From Microbulbifer elongatus (GTDB lineage: Bacteria; Pseudomonadota; Gammaproteobacteria; Pseudomonadales; Cellvibrionaceae), in the NCBI RefSeq assembly GCF_020524885.1, contig NZ_JAIVKJ010000001.1, forward strand, positions 1,426,001-1,490,000: a DNA stretch of 64,000 nucleotides, in the 5' to 3' direction. The notes below the pieces were generated by a model, which saw only the letters and a program-made list of their open reading frames with translations, did no database searches and was not told the DNA's origin. The translations under genes and the position numbers were made by a program. Position 1 is the first letter of the stretch. Each line of letters begins with the position of its first letter. Below, piece by piece: positions 45,554-54,268 of this stretch.

Positions 45554-48500
45554 GCGAGCACAATTCCAGTTCCAGTCCTAAGCGGCCACCCGTTGATACC
45601 AGTCGTGGGGCCATTGCGTGGATGACGCACAACCATGTCACCGCCAACCTGTTGATGCTGGTATTCCTGATTGGAGGCCTGATTTTTTCTCTCACCATCA
45701 AGAAAGAAGTCTTTCCGGAATTCAGCCTGGATATGGTCACCGTGAACATCTCCTACCCGGGGGCGAGCCCGGAGGAAGTGGAGCGCGGAGTACTGGTGCC
45801 GGCCGAGCAGGCGGTGACCGGCCTCGAGGGGATTAAGGAGCTGCGGGGGCGCGCTGGGGAGGGGAGTGCCAGCCTGACTCTGGAGCTTGATGAAGATGCC
45901 GACGGCAACAAGGTATTCCAGGACGTACAGGCGGCGATCGATCGCGTCAGCACTTTCCCGTCGGATATCGAACGGCCACAGGTCAGCCTGGCGGAGCGCA
46001 AGCGCGACGTGCTCGACCTGGTGGTGCATGGCAATGTGGACGAGTCCACCCTGCGCGCGTATGTGATGCAGGTGTACGACAAGCTGGAAGCCCATCCGGA
46101 TATCACGCAGCTCGAGGCCTACGGGGTAAAGGATTACGAAGTTGCCATCGAGGTCGACCGCGACGATTTGCGCCGCTACAACCTGTCCCTGCCGGATATC
46201 GCGCAGCTGGTGCGCAACGATGCGGTCGACGTGCCCGCGGGCGGCGTGAAGTCCGAAGCCGGAGAGATTCTGGTGCGTGTTACCGAGCGCAAGGACTGGG
46301 CGCGTCAGTTTGGTGAGATTGCCATCGCGCGCACCGACAGCGGCGGCACCGTGCGCTTGAAGGATATAGCCAGTATTCGCGATGCCCTGGTCGATGAACC
46401 CCGCAATATGGTGTTCAACGGGGAGGCCGCAGCCGGTATCGATGTATATCGCATCGGCGATCAAACCCCGATGAGCGTGAGCGATGCCACTCACCAGGTG
46501 CTGGCCGAATTGCGCCCGACACTGCCGCCGGGCATTCATGTCAGTGTGCGCGATGACGATTCGGAAATTTTCAAGGAGCGTTTATCGCTGCTGCTGAAAA
46601 ACGGCTTTATCGGACTGTTGCTGGTATTCGTGGTGCTCGGTGCTTTTCTGGAGCTGCGCCTCGCGTTCTGGGTGACCCTCGGTATCCCCATCAGCTTCCT
46701 CGGTGCGCTGCTGTTCCTGCCGTCGATGGATATCTCCATCAATATGGTGAGTATGTTCGCCTTCATCATCGCCCTCGGTATTGTGGTGGATGATGCGATC
46801 ATTGCCGGGGAAAATATTTACGAGTGGCGGCAGCAGGGCTACAGCAACTTCGATGCCGCAGTGGCCGGCGCCAAGCAGGTGGCGGTGCCGCTGACGTTCG
46901 CGATTCTTACCAATATCGTTGCGTTTCTACCACTTACTGAACTGCCCGGGTTTATGGGCAAGATCTTCGGTGTTATTCCGTTTGTGGTGGGTGCGGTATT
47001 TATCGTTTCCTGGGTGGAAGCGCTGTTTATTCTTCCCGCCCACCTGGCGCACTCCAAGCGCGGCCATAAAAGCCGCTCCGCCCGCCGCCTGGCGGCCCGC
47101 CAGAAAATGCTTGCACGCAGTCTCGACCGCTTTGTGGAGCATCGCTTCAAGCCGTTTCTGGACCTGTGTGTGCGCCACCGCTACATCACTATCTCGATTT
47201 CCGTTGCCATCCTGATCGTGATGAGTGGCTACGCTGCCAGTGGCCGCATGGGCTTTACCCTCATGCCCAAGGTGGAACGGGATTCCGGCCGGGTACAGGT
47301 GACTTTCCCGCCCGGGACTGCCGAGGCGCAACTGGATCGCGCGCGCAAGCAGATCATGGGCGCGGCGGACAAAATCCTCGAGGAAACCGGCCGCGATGGG
47401 TTCTTTATTGGCATGCGCGGGCTGATTCGCGACGACTCGGTGCAGGTGGACGTGTACCTGACACCGGGGGACCAGCGCGAGGTGTCTACCGGCGAATTCG
47501 TGCGGCGCTGGCGCCGCGAAGTGGGCCCGGTACCCGGCGCGCTTAGTTCCAGTTTCGCCAGCGATCGCGGCGGCCCCGGTGCCGGGCCGGCACTGACGAT
47601 TGAATTGCGCCATACCGATACGGACCTGCTTGAGGAGGCAGCGGTGCAGCTATCGGAAGCGCTTCAGGGGTTCCCCGCGGTGGGAGATATCGACGCAGGC
47701 GTCTCCCAGGGTAAGCGACAGCTGGACCTGACCCTGACCGATACCGCAAAAAGTCTCGGCCTGAGTGCGGAAGATATCGGCCGTCAGCTGCGCGCCTCCC
47801 TCTATGGCGCCGAAGCCTTTCGCCAGCAGCGCGGGCGCGATCAGGTTAAGGTGATGGTACGGCTACCCGAGACGGAGCGCGTTACCCTGGATGATGTAAA
47901 CAACATCATGATTCGCGCCGGCAATGGACTCTGGCTGCCACTGCCTGACCTGGTGGAAATCGACCAGGGCCGAGCCTATGCCAGCATCAACCGCCGCGAA
48001 GGTCGCCGGGTAATGACGGTGACCGCCAACGTCGAACCAGCGGACCAGGCCGCGCTGGTGATCAACGAGCTGGATCAATCGGTAATGCCGCAGCTGCGGG
48101 CCCAATATCCGGGACTGTCACTTTCCTACGAGGGCCGCCAGGCCGACGAGCGCGAGGGCCTGTCGTCCCTCGGTCTCACCTTCAGCCTGACCCTGGCGGT
48201 GCTGTACTTCCTGCTGGCAATTCCCCTGAAAAGCTATATCCAGCCACTGACCGTGATGGTCGCCATTCCCTTCGGTGTCATCGGCGCCATTCTGGGGCAT
48301 CTGGTGATGGGGTACGGGCTCAGCATGGTCAGCCTGCTGGGCATGGTGGCGCTGGCGGGTGTGGTGATCAACGATACGCTGGTGATGATCGAATACGGTA
48401 ATCGCCTGCGCGCAGACGGCATGCCCATCACCGATGCCATCAAGGCCGCCGCCGCACGCCGCTTCCGGCCGATTATCTTGACCACAGTAACGACATTCTG

Positions 48501-48702
48501 TGGCCTGATGCCGATGATTTTTGAAACCTCGGTGCAGGCGAAATTTATGATCCCGATGGCGATTTCGCTGGGGTATGGGATTCTTGCGGCCACCACGATT
48601 TCGTTATTGCTGGTTCCGTGCCTGTATTTGATGTTTTCGCGGGATATTCCGGCTTTGTTTGGGATCTTGCGGGGTAGGGCAGTGGGGCGGGCTAGTATCT
48701 AG
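45550..48702 (+). CDS. RND family multidrug-type efflux pump
   Basis: 1050 residues, the usual length. N-terminal helix (NHVTANLLMLVFLIGGLIFS), porter domain starting KKEVFPEFSLDMVTVNISYPG, the proton-relay signature with paired Asp in GIVVDDAIIAGENIYEW, and a second half with an equal set of helices (GVVINDTLVMIEYGNRL). This is an HAE1/AcrB-like proton-driven transporter of hydrophobic compounds. Third gene of the operon; no repressor gene is adjacent. Confidence 0.95.
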   Translation: MSEHNSSSSPKRPPVDTSRGAIAWMTHNHVTANLLMLVFLIGGLIFSLTIKKEVFPEFSLDMVTVNISYPGASPEEVERGVLVPAEQAVTGLEGIKELRGRAGEGSASLTLELDEDADGNKVFQDVQAAIDRVSTFPSDIERPQVSLAERKRDVLDLVVHGNVDESTLRAYVMQVYDKLEAHPDITQLEAYGVKDYEVAIEVDRDDLRRYNLSLPDIAQLVRNDAVDVPAGGVKSEAGEILVRVTERKDWARQFGEIAIARTDSGGTVRLKDIASIRDALVDEPRNMVFNGEAAAGIDVYRIGDQTPMSVSDATHQVLAELRPTLPPGIHVSVRDDDSEIFKERLSLLLKNGFIGLLLVFVVLGAFLELRLAFWVTLGIPISFLGALLFLPSMDISINMVSMFAFIIALGIVVDDAIIAGENIYEWRQQGYSNFDAAVAGAKQVAVPLTFAILTNIVAFLPLTELPGFMGKIFGVIPFVVGAVFIVSWVEALFILPAHLAHSKRGHKSRSARRLAARQKMLARSLDRFVEHRFKPFLDLCVRHRYITISISVAILIVMSGYAASGRMGFTLMPKVERDSGRVQVTFPPGTAEAQLDRARKQIMGAADKILEETGRDGFFIGMRGLIRDDSVQVDVYLTPGDQREVSTGEFVRRWRREVGPVPGALSSSFASDRGGPGAGPALTIELRHTDTDLLEEAAVQLSEALQGFPAVGDIDAGVSQGKRQLDLTLTDTAKSLGLSAEDIGRQLRASLYGAEAFRQQRGRDQVKVMVRLPETERVTLDDVNNIMIRAGNGLWLPLPDLVEIDQGRAYASINRREGRRVMTVTANVEPADQAALVINELDQSVMPQLRAQYPGLSLSYEGRQADEREGLSSLGLTFSLTLAVLYFLLAIPLKSYIQPLTVMVAIPFGVIGAILGHLVMGYGLSMVSLLGMVALAGVVINDTLVMIEYGNRLRADGMPITDAIKAAAARRFRPIILTTVTTFCGLMPMIFETSVQAKFMIPMAISLGYGILAATTISLLLVPCLYLMFSRDIPALFGILRGRAVGRASI

Positions 48703-49009
48703 GCGTCTATGCGCTCCACGGTAGATGGTCAAAATCCATGCGGTATTTTAAAGTCTTCGCGACTGCAATTTCGCTTTGCTCTTAGCTGCCCGGAAAAAAG
48801 ATTAAAACAGTGCGTTACAGTTGTCAGGGTGTGGCTGGATAGTGGTCGTGACGACTACTTTTCTGTTGTGTGTAATTTAGACTCTGCTGCTTAATTATTG
48901 ACCTCATTGGGAATTCCGCGCAATGTCAGCAAATTAGTTGCTGGGATAGTTACGTTGGAATAGTAGCCTTGGAGGCTACGATTAAACTGTTAGGGTAAGG
49001 AGACTCGTT
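48703..49009. other. 307-base gene-free region preceding the cassette-like cluster
   Basis: Composition changes here from GC-rich to AT-richer sequence. It contains a hairpin (GTAGCC/GGCTAC at 48963-48979) and the motif GTTAGGGTAA (48989-48998) that begins the cassette-like unit. No gene is seen. Confidence 0.4.
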
Positions 49010-49403
49010 ATGCTTTGGAAGCCATATTTTTCGTTGTCTGGAAGAATGCCAAGAAGGTGGTTTCTACTTTTCGGCGTGTTGATTTGGCTTTTTATTTATT
49101 TTCTAGGCTTAGACTACGTGATGTCGAAATCGGAAGATGTTGTTAACGGCAAAGTTTCGCAACAGGAAATCTTCCGGATTATCTATCTTACGGGCGTTGC
49201 TGCATATTTGGCTATTTTTGTGCCGGCCATAAAGCGATTTCATGATATCGGTTGGTCTGGCTGGTTTTACTTATTTTTGTTTATTCCAATAATTAGAATC
49301 CCGCTAGCATTTCTATTGGTGTTTTGGCCAGGCTCTAAGGGTGATAACAATTATGGAGTTAACCCACGACGTGGGTCGCAACCCACTGCGCAATTACCCT
49401 AAC
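48989..49403. repeat. 10-bp inverted repeat flanking the DUF805 gene
   Basis: GTTAGGGTAA at 48989-48998 and its exact reverse complement TTACCCTAAC at 49394-49403. The second arm contains the gene's stop codon. A cassette whose first bases are complementary to the start of its own 3' recombination site is what integron cassettes show. Confidence 0.75.
49010..49402 (+). CDS. DUF805 family membrane protein
   Basis: 130 residues; AAGGAG lies 8 bases before the ATG. Pattern WKPYFSLSGRMPRRWFLLF, then KRFHDIGWSGW, PGSKGDNNYGVNP, classic for DUF805, with about three membrane segments. Function unknown. Distinctly AT-richer than the RND gene upstream. First of five small genes in one orientation; the stop codon lies within CCCTAAC. 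Confidence 0.88.
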   Translation: MLWKPYFSLSGRMPRRWFLLFGVLIWLFIYFLGLDYVMSKSEDVVNGKVSQQEIFRIIYLTGVAAYLAIFVPAIKRFHDIGWSGWFYLFLFIPIIRIPLAFLLVFWPGSKGDNNYGVNPRRGSQPTAQLP

Positions 49404-49521
49404 AAGGTGCGGCAGATTGAAGTCTTGCTCTGTGCACGTTTTGTGCAGTCGCTACGCTCCTGTTTTCGCTCAAAAAACACACAAAGTAAGCCGCCGCTGT
49501 GTACGGCGATATGTGTTGATC
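49397..49521 (+). repeat. attC-like element after the DUF805 gene
   Basis: CCCTAAC at 49397-49403 (R''-like), followed by AAGGTGCGGCAG, a central TCGCTACGCTCCTG segment often seen in attC sites, then GCCGCCGCTGTG and a degenerate R'-like end (GGCGATATG, or GTTGATC at 49515-49521). Length (125 bases) and order match chromosomal integron sites but the outer core is not a perfect RYYYAAC/GTTRRRY pair. Reading this as an attC is inference. Confidence 0.4.
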
Positions 49522-49558
49522 AATATCGTTCCCTGGTGACAAGTAATAGGAATCGAAT

Positions 49559-49753
49559 ATGGAAGGTGGAAAATCTAAAAAGTTTCATGCTGCCTCTTTA
49601 GGGGGTTGTTTCGGCGTGGCATTTGGCGTTGTGGCTAATATCGCATTTGGAGACCACATCTTTGGTGTTCCCGCACTTACTGTTGGCCTCTTGGTCGGCG
49701 CAGTTATCGGCTTTCTCCTTGGTGATAAGCTCACAAAAGATTTCGACAATTAG
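49559..49753 (+). CDS. small glycine-rich membrane protein
   Basis: 64 residues, AGGA upstream of the ATG. Basic N-terminus, a glycine-rich hydrophobic region (LGGCFGVAFGVVANIAFG), then a second membrane segment (ALTVGLLVGAVIGFLLGDKL). No family recognised. Part of the cassette-like run, AT-rich like its neighbours. Confidence 0.6.
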   Translation: MEGGKSKKFHAASLGGCFGVAFGVVANIAFGDHIFGVPALTVGLLVGAVIGFLLGDKLTKDFDN

Positions 49754-49880
49754 TCTTGAGCAAGGTATGCAGTCGCATATGGTCAGTCCAATGGCTTGAT
49801 GCTCATCAGGTGGCGGTGCACTTTAATCCACTTCAATTGCGCCTGTTATGGAGACTTTACGTGGTGGCTAGGGAGTTCAG

Positions 49881-50261
49881 ATGAATCTCAATCAGGTAAC
49901 AATGCCGGTTTCCAACATGGAGGAGGCTACCGCGTTCTATCGGGAAATGGGCTTTATTCAGATTGTGGATACGCCTCATTACGCAAGATTTGAGTGTCCG
50001 GAGGGGGACTCCACATTCTCTCTATCCCTTACTTCGGGGGATTGTAGTAACGCTTCGGTCGTATACTTCGAGACTGAAAAACTTGATTCTTGGGTAAATG
50101 AATTGAAAGCCAAGGGCTTCACTTTCTCTCAGGAGCCCGTAGATCAGCCGTACCTGTGGCGTGAGGCGGTGCTCTTTGACCCGAGCGGCAATAAGCTGAA
50201 GCTTTATTGGGCGGGTGAAAATCGCAAAAATCCACCATGGAGAGTGGATCGCACCTCATAA
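49881..50261 (+). CDS. VOC/glyoxalase superfamily protein
   Basis: 126 residues with GGGAG upstream. Begins NQVTMPVSNMEEATAFYREM and ends VLFDPSGNKLKLYWAGEN, the paired beta-alpha-beta-beta-beta pattern of a single vicinal-oxygen-chelate domain; metal ligands are not clear enough to name a reaction. Members include glyoxalases, dioxygenases and antibiotic-binding resistance proteins. Preceded by GTTATGG at 49845-49851, and its stop codon lies in TCATAAC (50256-50262): these flanks are nearly complementary, as in an integron cassette. Confidence 0.8.
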   Translation: MNLNQVTMPVSNMEEATAFYREMGFIQIVDTPHYARFECPEGDSTFSLSLTSGDCSNASVVYFETEKLDSWVNELKAKGFTFSQEPVDQPYLWREAVLFDPSGNKLKLYWAGENRKNPPWRVDRTS

Positions 50262-50307
50262 CATATGCAACCTTTACCGGTTGAATTAGGGATTTTTCGG
50301 GAAAGTC

Positions 50308-50781
50308 GTGAAATTTGAAATAGCGATAGATGATTTATCGGATGGCGGTGTCGTTGAGCTGCTGAGTTTGCACCGTAAAGAGATGTCTAAATACTCTCCG
50401 CCGGAAAGTATTCACGCTTTGGATGTGGCTGCACTGCAAAGTACCGAGATTACATTCTGGAGTGCGCGTAGAGACGGCGTGGTTGTAGCCTGCGGGGCAC
50501 TTAAAGAGCTTTCATCCATTGCGGGTGAATTAAAGTCCATGAAAACGCGCACAGAGTTTCTTCGGAAGGGGTTGGGTCGAAATCTCCTCAAGGTAATCTT
50601 AGACGAGGCTGGGAGTAGGGGGTACCGTACAGTGAGTCTTGAAACCGGTACGGATAGCGCATTTAATCCAGCAGTGGCCCTGTATGAACATTATGGATTC
50701 GTTGAGTGTCCTCCATTCGGAGAGTACATGCGTGATCCGTATAGTAGGTTTTACACTAAGCGACTCGCCGGAAGCGCTTAA
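50308..50781 (+). CDS. GNAT family N-acetyltransferase
   Basis: 157 residues with a GTG start. The acetyl-CoA loop is visible (RKGLGRNLLKVILDEA, matching R/QxxGxG/A), followed by YRTVSLETGT and the C-terminal NPAVALYEHYGFVECPPF. It transfers an acetyl group to an unknown amine. The stop codon lies in GCTTAAC (50776-50782), an exact RYYYAAC core; GTTGAAT at 50280-50286 before the start fits GTTRRRY. Confidence 0.9.
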   Translation: MKFEIAIDDLSDGGVVELLSLHRKEMSKYSPPESIHALDVAALQSTEITFWSARRDGVVVACGALKELSSIAGELKSMKTRTEFLRKGLGRNLLKVILDEAGSRGYRTVSLETGTDSAFNPAVALYEHYGFVECPPFGEYMRDPYSRFYTKRLAGSA

Positions 50782-50843
50782 CAGCTGTATGAAAGGGCGC
50801 GCCTAAATCCACTGCTGCGCTTTTTTTTAGTTGCGGGTTAGCG
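50776..50843 (+). repeat. attC-like element after the GNAT gene
   Basis: GCTTAAC (RYYYAAC) at 50776-50782 and GTTAGCG at 50837-50843, nearly complementary apart from one bulged base, with a GC-rich centre (GGGCGCGCC, GCTGCGC) and a T run. It could be a short attC remnant or a terminator for the GNAT gene. Confidence 0.35.
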
Positions 50844-50865
50844 TCTGGTGCGCGGGAGGTGTTTT

Positions 50866-51198
50866 GTGAAAAGTTGGTTGTTTCTTGGCGCTGCGATTAT
50901 TGCCGAGGTGGTAGCGACGTCGAGTTTGAAGGCGAGTGCCGGTTTTACCAGGTTTTGGCCCAGTGTGCTTGTTGTTGTGGGCTACATGGTTGCTTTTTAT
51001 CTGTTGTCTCTGACCCTCAAAGTCATTCCTGTCGGCATTGCCTACGCAATCTGGGCTGGTCTTGGGATCGTGCTGATTTCCCTTGTCGGGTGGCTGATGT
51101 TTGGGCAAAAGCTCGATCTTGCGAGCGTCATCGGTATGGTGTTGATCGTCGCTGGTGTGGCGGTAATCAACCTGTTTTCAAATGTCAGTGCCCATTAG
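50866..51198 (+). CDS. small multidrug resistance (EmrE-type) transporter
   Basis: 110 residues from the GTG at 50866, with GGGAGG 6 bases upstream. The conserved proton/drug site Glu14 (AAIIAEVVATSS) and Trp63 (YAIWAGLG) are at the same positions as in EmrE; four membrane segments. It exchanges protons for quaternary ammonium or other cationic compounds as a dual-topology dimer. Such genes are common passengers of integrons. Confidence 0.94.
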   Translation: MKSWLFLGAAIIAEVVATSSLKASAGFTRFWPSVLVVVGYMVAFYLLSLTLKVIPVGIAYAIWAGLGIVLISLVGWLMFGQKLDLASVIGMVLIVAGVAVINLFSNVSAH

Positions 51199-51230
51199 CC
51201 GCCAGAAGCCACCGGCGGCGGTAAATTAAG

Positions 51231-52400
51231 TCAATCTCTGCGCAATTCATCCTTGATCGCAATCGGGTTGGGGAAGTTCAGCACCACGATGTAGGAAGAC
51301 ACCAGGAAGGTCAGAATCGCGGTGGCTTGGATCAGGTGCGAGGCCTTGCTGCCAATCAACTGCTGGCTCACCGCCAGGAACGCGATCAAGAGCGAGAACT
51401 CGCTGATCTGCCCCAGGCGAAAGCCGATATCCCACGCAAGTATCTTTCGTTCGCTCTGCTGTCCCAGCAGGTAGCGGAACACAACCGGTTTGATGATCAG
51501 TACGGCTGCCGCGGCTACCAGGGCGGGGATGGCGATTTCCGGGACCATATCCAGGTGGAACTGGGCTCCCAGGCTGAAGAAGAACAGGATCAGGAAGAAG
51601 TCCCGCAGCGGCTTGAGACTGATGGCGATGTACTGGGATATGGGGCTGGTGGCGAGGGTAATGCCGGCGATAAAGGCACCGATTTCCCGGGAAAGGCCGA
51701 CAACTTCCGCCAGTTCAGCCACGCCCATGCACCAGCCGAGGGCGAGCAGGAATACGTACTCGTGGAAGCGGTCGAATTTGGCCAGCAGGGGCTGAAGTAC
51801 GTAGCGCACGGCGGCCCAGGCGAAGGCGATCAGCAGGGGGAGGGCGGCAAAGGAGATTCCCAATTGCGCAAAGTCGACGCTGCCAGTGCTGCCGCTCAAC
51901 AGAATCATCAGGCAGGTAATGGCGACGAAATCCTGGAACAGGAGCAGGCCGACCATCATTTCCCCGAGGTGCTTGTGGTGGAGTACGGTGGTGGGCAGTA
52001 GTTTGATGCCGATGATGGTGCTGGAGAACATCATCGCCATGCCGATGACCCAGCTTTCGGTACTGGTAAAGCCGAATACGTGGCCGATGCCGTAACCCAG
52101 GCCAAGGAAAACGGCACAACTGATCAGGCCGACAAAGGTCGCTTTGCGCAGCACCGACATCAGCGCCTTCGGCTGCATGTCGAGGCCGAGAAGAAAAAGC
52201 AGGAAGATGATGCCAATGCTGGACATCTCTGCCATTAGCGCGACGTTGTCGATGACGCCGAAGACCGATGGGCCGAGAAGACAGCCAAGTGCGATGTAGG
52301 CTACCAAGAGTGGTTGCCGACCCCACAGGGCGAGTGAGGCGACGACGGCGGCGCCACTAAAAATCAGGAAAAACGACTGGAACAGGGAGGTCTCAGGCAC
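51231..52400 (-). CDS. CPA2-family cation:proton antiporter, no RCK domain
   Basis: 389 residues with a GTG start and AGGA upstream. Eleven to twelve membrane segments; signatures LLFLLGLDMQPKALMSVLR, FGFTSTESWVIGMAMMFSST and LSREIGAFIAGITLA are of the KefB/RosB branch. The protein ends at the membrane domain (VVLNFPNPIAIKDELRRD), without the cytosolic RCK/TrkA-N domain of KefB, which would leave regulation to a separate partner or none. Convergent with the SMR gene. Confidence 0.88.
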   Translation of the reverse strand: MPETSLFQSFFLIFSGAAVVASLALWGRQPLLVAYIALGCLLGPSVFGVIDNVALMAEMSSIGIIFLLFLLGLDMQPKALMSVLRKATFVGLISCAVFLGLGYGIGHVFGFTSTESWVIGMAMMFSSTIIGIKLLPTTVLHHKHLGEMMVGLLLFQDFVAITCLMILLSGSTGSVDFAQLGISFAALPLLIAFAWAAVRYVLQPLLAKFDRFHEYVFLLALGWCMGVAELAEVVGLSREIGAFIAGITLATSPISQYIAISLKPLRDFFLILFFFSLGAQFHLDMVPEIAIPALVAAAAVLIIKPVVFRYLLGQQSERKILAWDIGFRLGQISEFSLLIAFLAVSQQLIGSKASHLIQATAILTFLVSSYIVVLNFPNPIAIKDELRRD

Positions 52401-52484
52401 TGCGCATCCTTGAAGCAGACTGGGGAGCAGACTGAATTGTTGCTTTGAGCCTCATTATCCGCGCGGATTGAGCTTGGTTTCAAC

Positions 52485-52513
52485 CGTCATGCCGGATCAA
52501 GTCCGGCATGACG
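52485..52513. repeat. short perfect palindrome, dispersed-repeat type
   Basis: CGTCATGCCGGA (52485-52496) and its exact complement TCCGGCATGACG (52502-52513) around TCAAG. It lies just outside the end of the class V PLP enzyme gene (minus strand), where a hairpin could also act as a transcript end or stabiliser. Confidence 0.7.
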
Positions 52514-52528
52514 CTCAGTGAGGCCGTT

Positions 52529-54196
52529 TTACAGTTTAAACCAGCGCAAGATTTCCCCTTCGCTGGACAGAATCGGCTGTTCGCAAACTTCTCCTGGCGG
52601 GTTTTGCAGGATGGGTTTGGCCTGGGCGATAAATTCTTGCAGCGGTGTGGTGACTCTTTCCGGCGCGTCGCTTGCCATATCGATATCGAGCGTCATCGGC
52701 GCATCCGCTTCCTGCCCCTGGTAACGCCATACGCCGCTGCCCGCATCGTACTGGTAGTACGGCAGCATGCGGTGACCGTAATTGGCGATCAGCTCAATGG
52801 CGTCGATCAGGTAGTCGACGGTTTCCTCGTCGAGGAAATAATTGAAGTTCAGTCGCACCCAGCCCGGCTTGAGGATGCTCTCGCCTTCGCTCACCAGTTT
52901 TTCAATGGCGGTACTCTGTTCGTCGGTGAGGTGGAGCAGGTGGTGCCCGTAGGGGCCAGCGCAGGAGCAGCCCCCGCGCACCTGAATGCCGAACAGGTCG
53001 TTCAGCAGGGCGACGACAAAGCCATGGTGTAGTGGTTTGCCTTCGTGCAGCAGATGCAGGGAGACGATACTGACACGCTCGGCTTCAGTTCCGCCCAGAA
53101 TCTGAATGTTTTCATTGCTGGCCCAGCGTGCGAAGGCGCGGTCAATCCAGGTGGCTTCGCGGGCTTCGATGGTGTCGGCGCCAACCTGGTCTTTCAGTGC
53201 GAAGGCCATGCCGGCACGCACGGATTCGACGATGGCCGGGGTGCCGGCTTCTTCACGGCGTTCGCCGGCGGGCAAGTAAGTGTGGCGTGCAGGGCTTACC
53301 CAGGACACGGTGCCACCGCCGGTGACTGCGGGCTGGCCCTCGGGCAGAAGGCTGCGGCGCACAATAAGGATTCCGGGGGTTCCGGGGCCACCGACGAATT
53401 TGTGTGGTGAGATAAACAGCGCATCTTTACTGGATAGACTGTCTTTGCCCTGCACATCGATCCCCACGTAGGGGGCCGCAGCGGCGTAGTCCCAGAAAGA
53501 GAGGGCGTTGTGCTTGTGCAGCAGCCGCGTAACGGCGTCTACGTCGGTACGAATACCGGTGACGTTGGAGGCCGCCGAGAAGCTGCCAATTTTCAGCGGT
53601 CGGTCTGCGTATGTGTCCAGTGCGCTTTGCAGTGCTTCGAGGTCCACACCGCCGGTGTCGTTTTGCGGAATGGTCACTACTTCTGCCACGGATTCGCGCC
53701 AGGGCAGGTCATTGGAGTGGTGCTCGTAGGGGCCGATAAAAACGACGGGGCGCTTTTCCGCGGGAATGCTGCCCGGGTTTCCACCGAGACGGGCGTAACA
53801 GTCTGCGCGTAATCCTAGGCAGTCTACGAGGCGGTTGACTGCGGCGGTGGCGCCGGAGCCACAAAAGATGATCGCGTGATCGTCGCCGGCATTGACCGAT
53901 TTGCGCACTGCGGCGCGGGCCTGCTCGCGGAAGGACGTTGTCTGGCGTCCAGTGGCCGAGGTTTCTGTATGGGTGTTGGCGTACCAGGGCAATACGCGAT
54001 TGCGAATGGCGTCTTCGATAAAGGTTAGCGCGCGGCCGGAAGCGGTGTAGTCAGCGTAAATCAGCGGGCGCTGGCCGAAGGGCGTTTGCATCGGCATGCG
54101 TTCGCCAATGACGTTGTCACGGATACGCTGTAGCAGGGATTCGGTGCTTGCATCTGAACCGTGGAGATCGGATGCGGTGTGGGCCTGGCGGTGCAT
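52529..54196 (-). CDS. class V PLP-dependent aminotransferase/cysteine desulfurase-like enzyme
   Basis: 555 residues. Fold-type I class V layout: YADYTASGRALTFIEDAIRN, GSGATAAVNRLVDCLG, EHHSNDLPWRE, WDYAAAAPYVGID, and the PLP lysine Lys266 in ISPHKFVGGPGTPG. It is longer than a cysteine desulfurase and lacks the usual mobile catalytic-Cys loop, although a Cys-rich segment (RGGCSCAGPYGHH) is present. Related enzymes include kynureninase-like and lyase proteins of unknown substrate. The Lrp-type gene is 73 bases upstream on the same strand and may control it. Confidence 0.82.
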   Translation of the reverse strand: MHRQAHTASDLHGSDASTESLLQRIRDNVIGERMPMQTPFGQRPLIYADYTASGRALTFIEDAIRNRVLPWYANTHTETSATGRQTTSFREQARAAVRKSVNAGDDHAIIFCGSGATAAVNRLVDCLGLRADCYARLGGNPGSIPAEKRPVVFIGPYEHHSNDLPWRESVAEVVTIPQNDTGGVDLEALQSALDTYADRPLKIGSFSAASNVTGIRTDVDAVTRLLHKHNALSFWDYAAAAPYVGIDVQGKDSLSSKDALFISPHKFVGGPGTPGILIVRRSLLPEGQPAVTGGGTVSWVSPARHTYLPAGERREEAGTPAIVESVRAGMAFALKDQVGADTIEAREATWIDRAFARWASNENIQILGGTEAERVSIVSLHLLHEGKPLHHGFVVALLNDLFGIQVRGGCSCAGPYGHHLLHLTDEQSTAIEKLVSEGESILKPGWVRLNFNYFLDEETVDYLIDAIELIANYGHRMLPYYQYDAGSGVWRYQGQEADAPMTLDIDMASDAPERVTTPLQEFIAQAKPILQNPPGEVCEQPILSSEGEILRWFKL

Positions 54197-54268
54197 GGCT
54201 ACCTCAATATACTGCGCCCGCGGGGATCACCTGCGGGCTTGGGTCATTAACAGTAATTGAGCTGGGGA

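Noticed and set aside
48709..48894. 61-codon frame after the RND pump gene
   Set aside because: No ribosome site or family; lies in the composition transition before the cassette-like run.
49010..51198. A complete integron with integrase
   Set aside because: No tyrosine recombinase gene in the window; at most a cassette cluster without an integrase.
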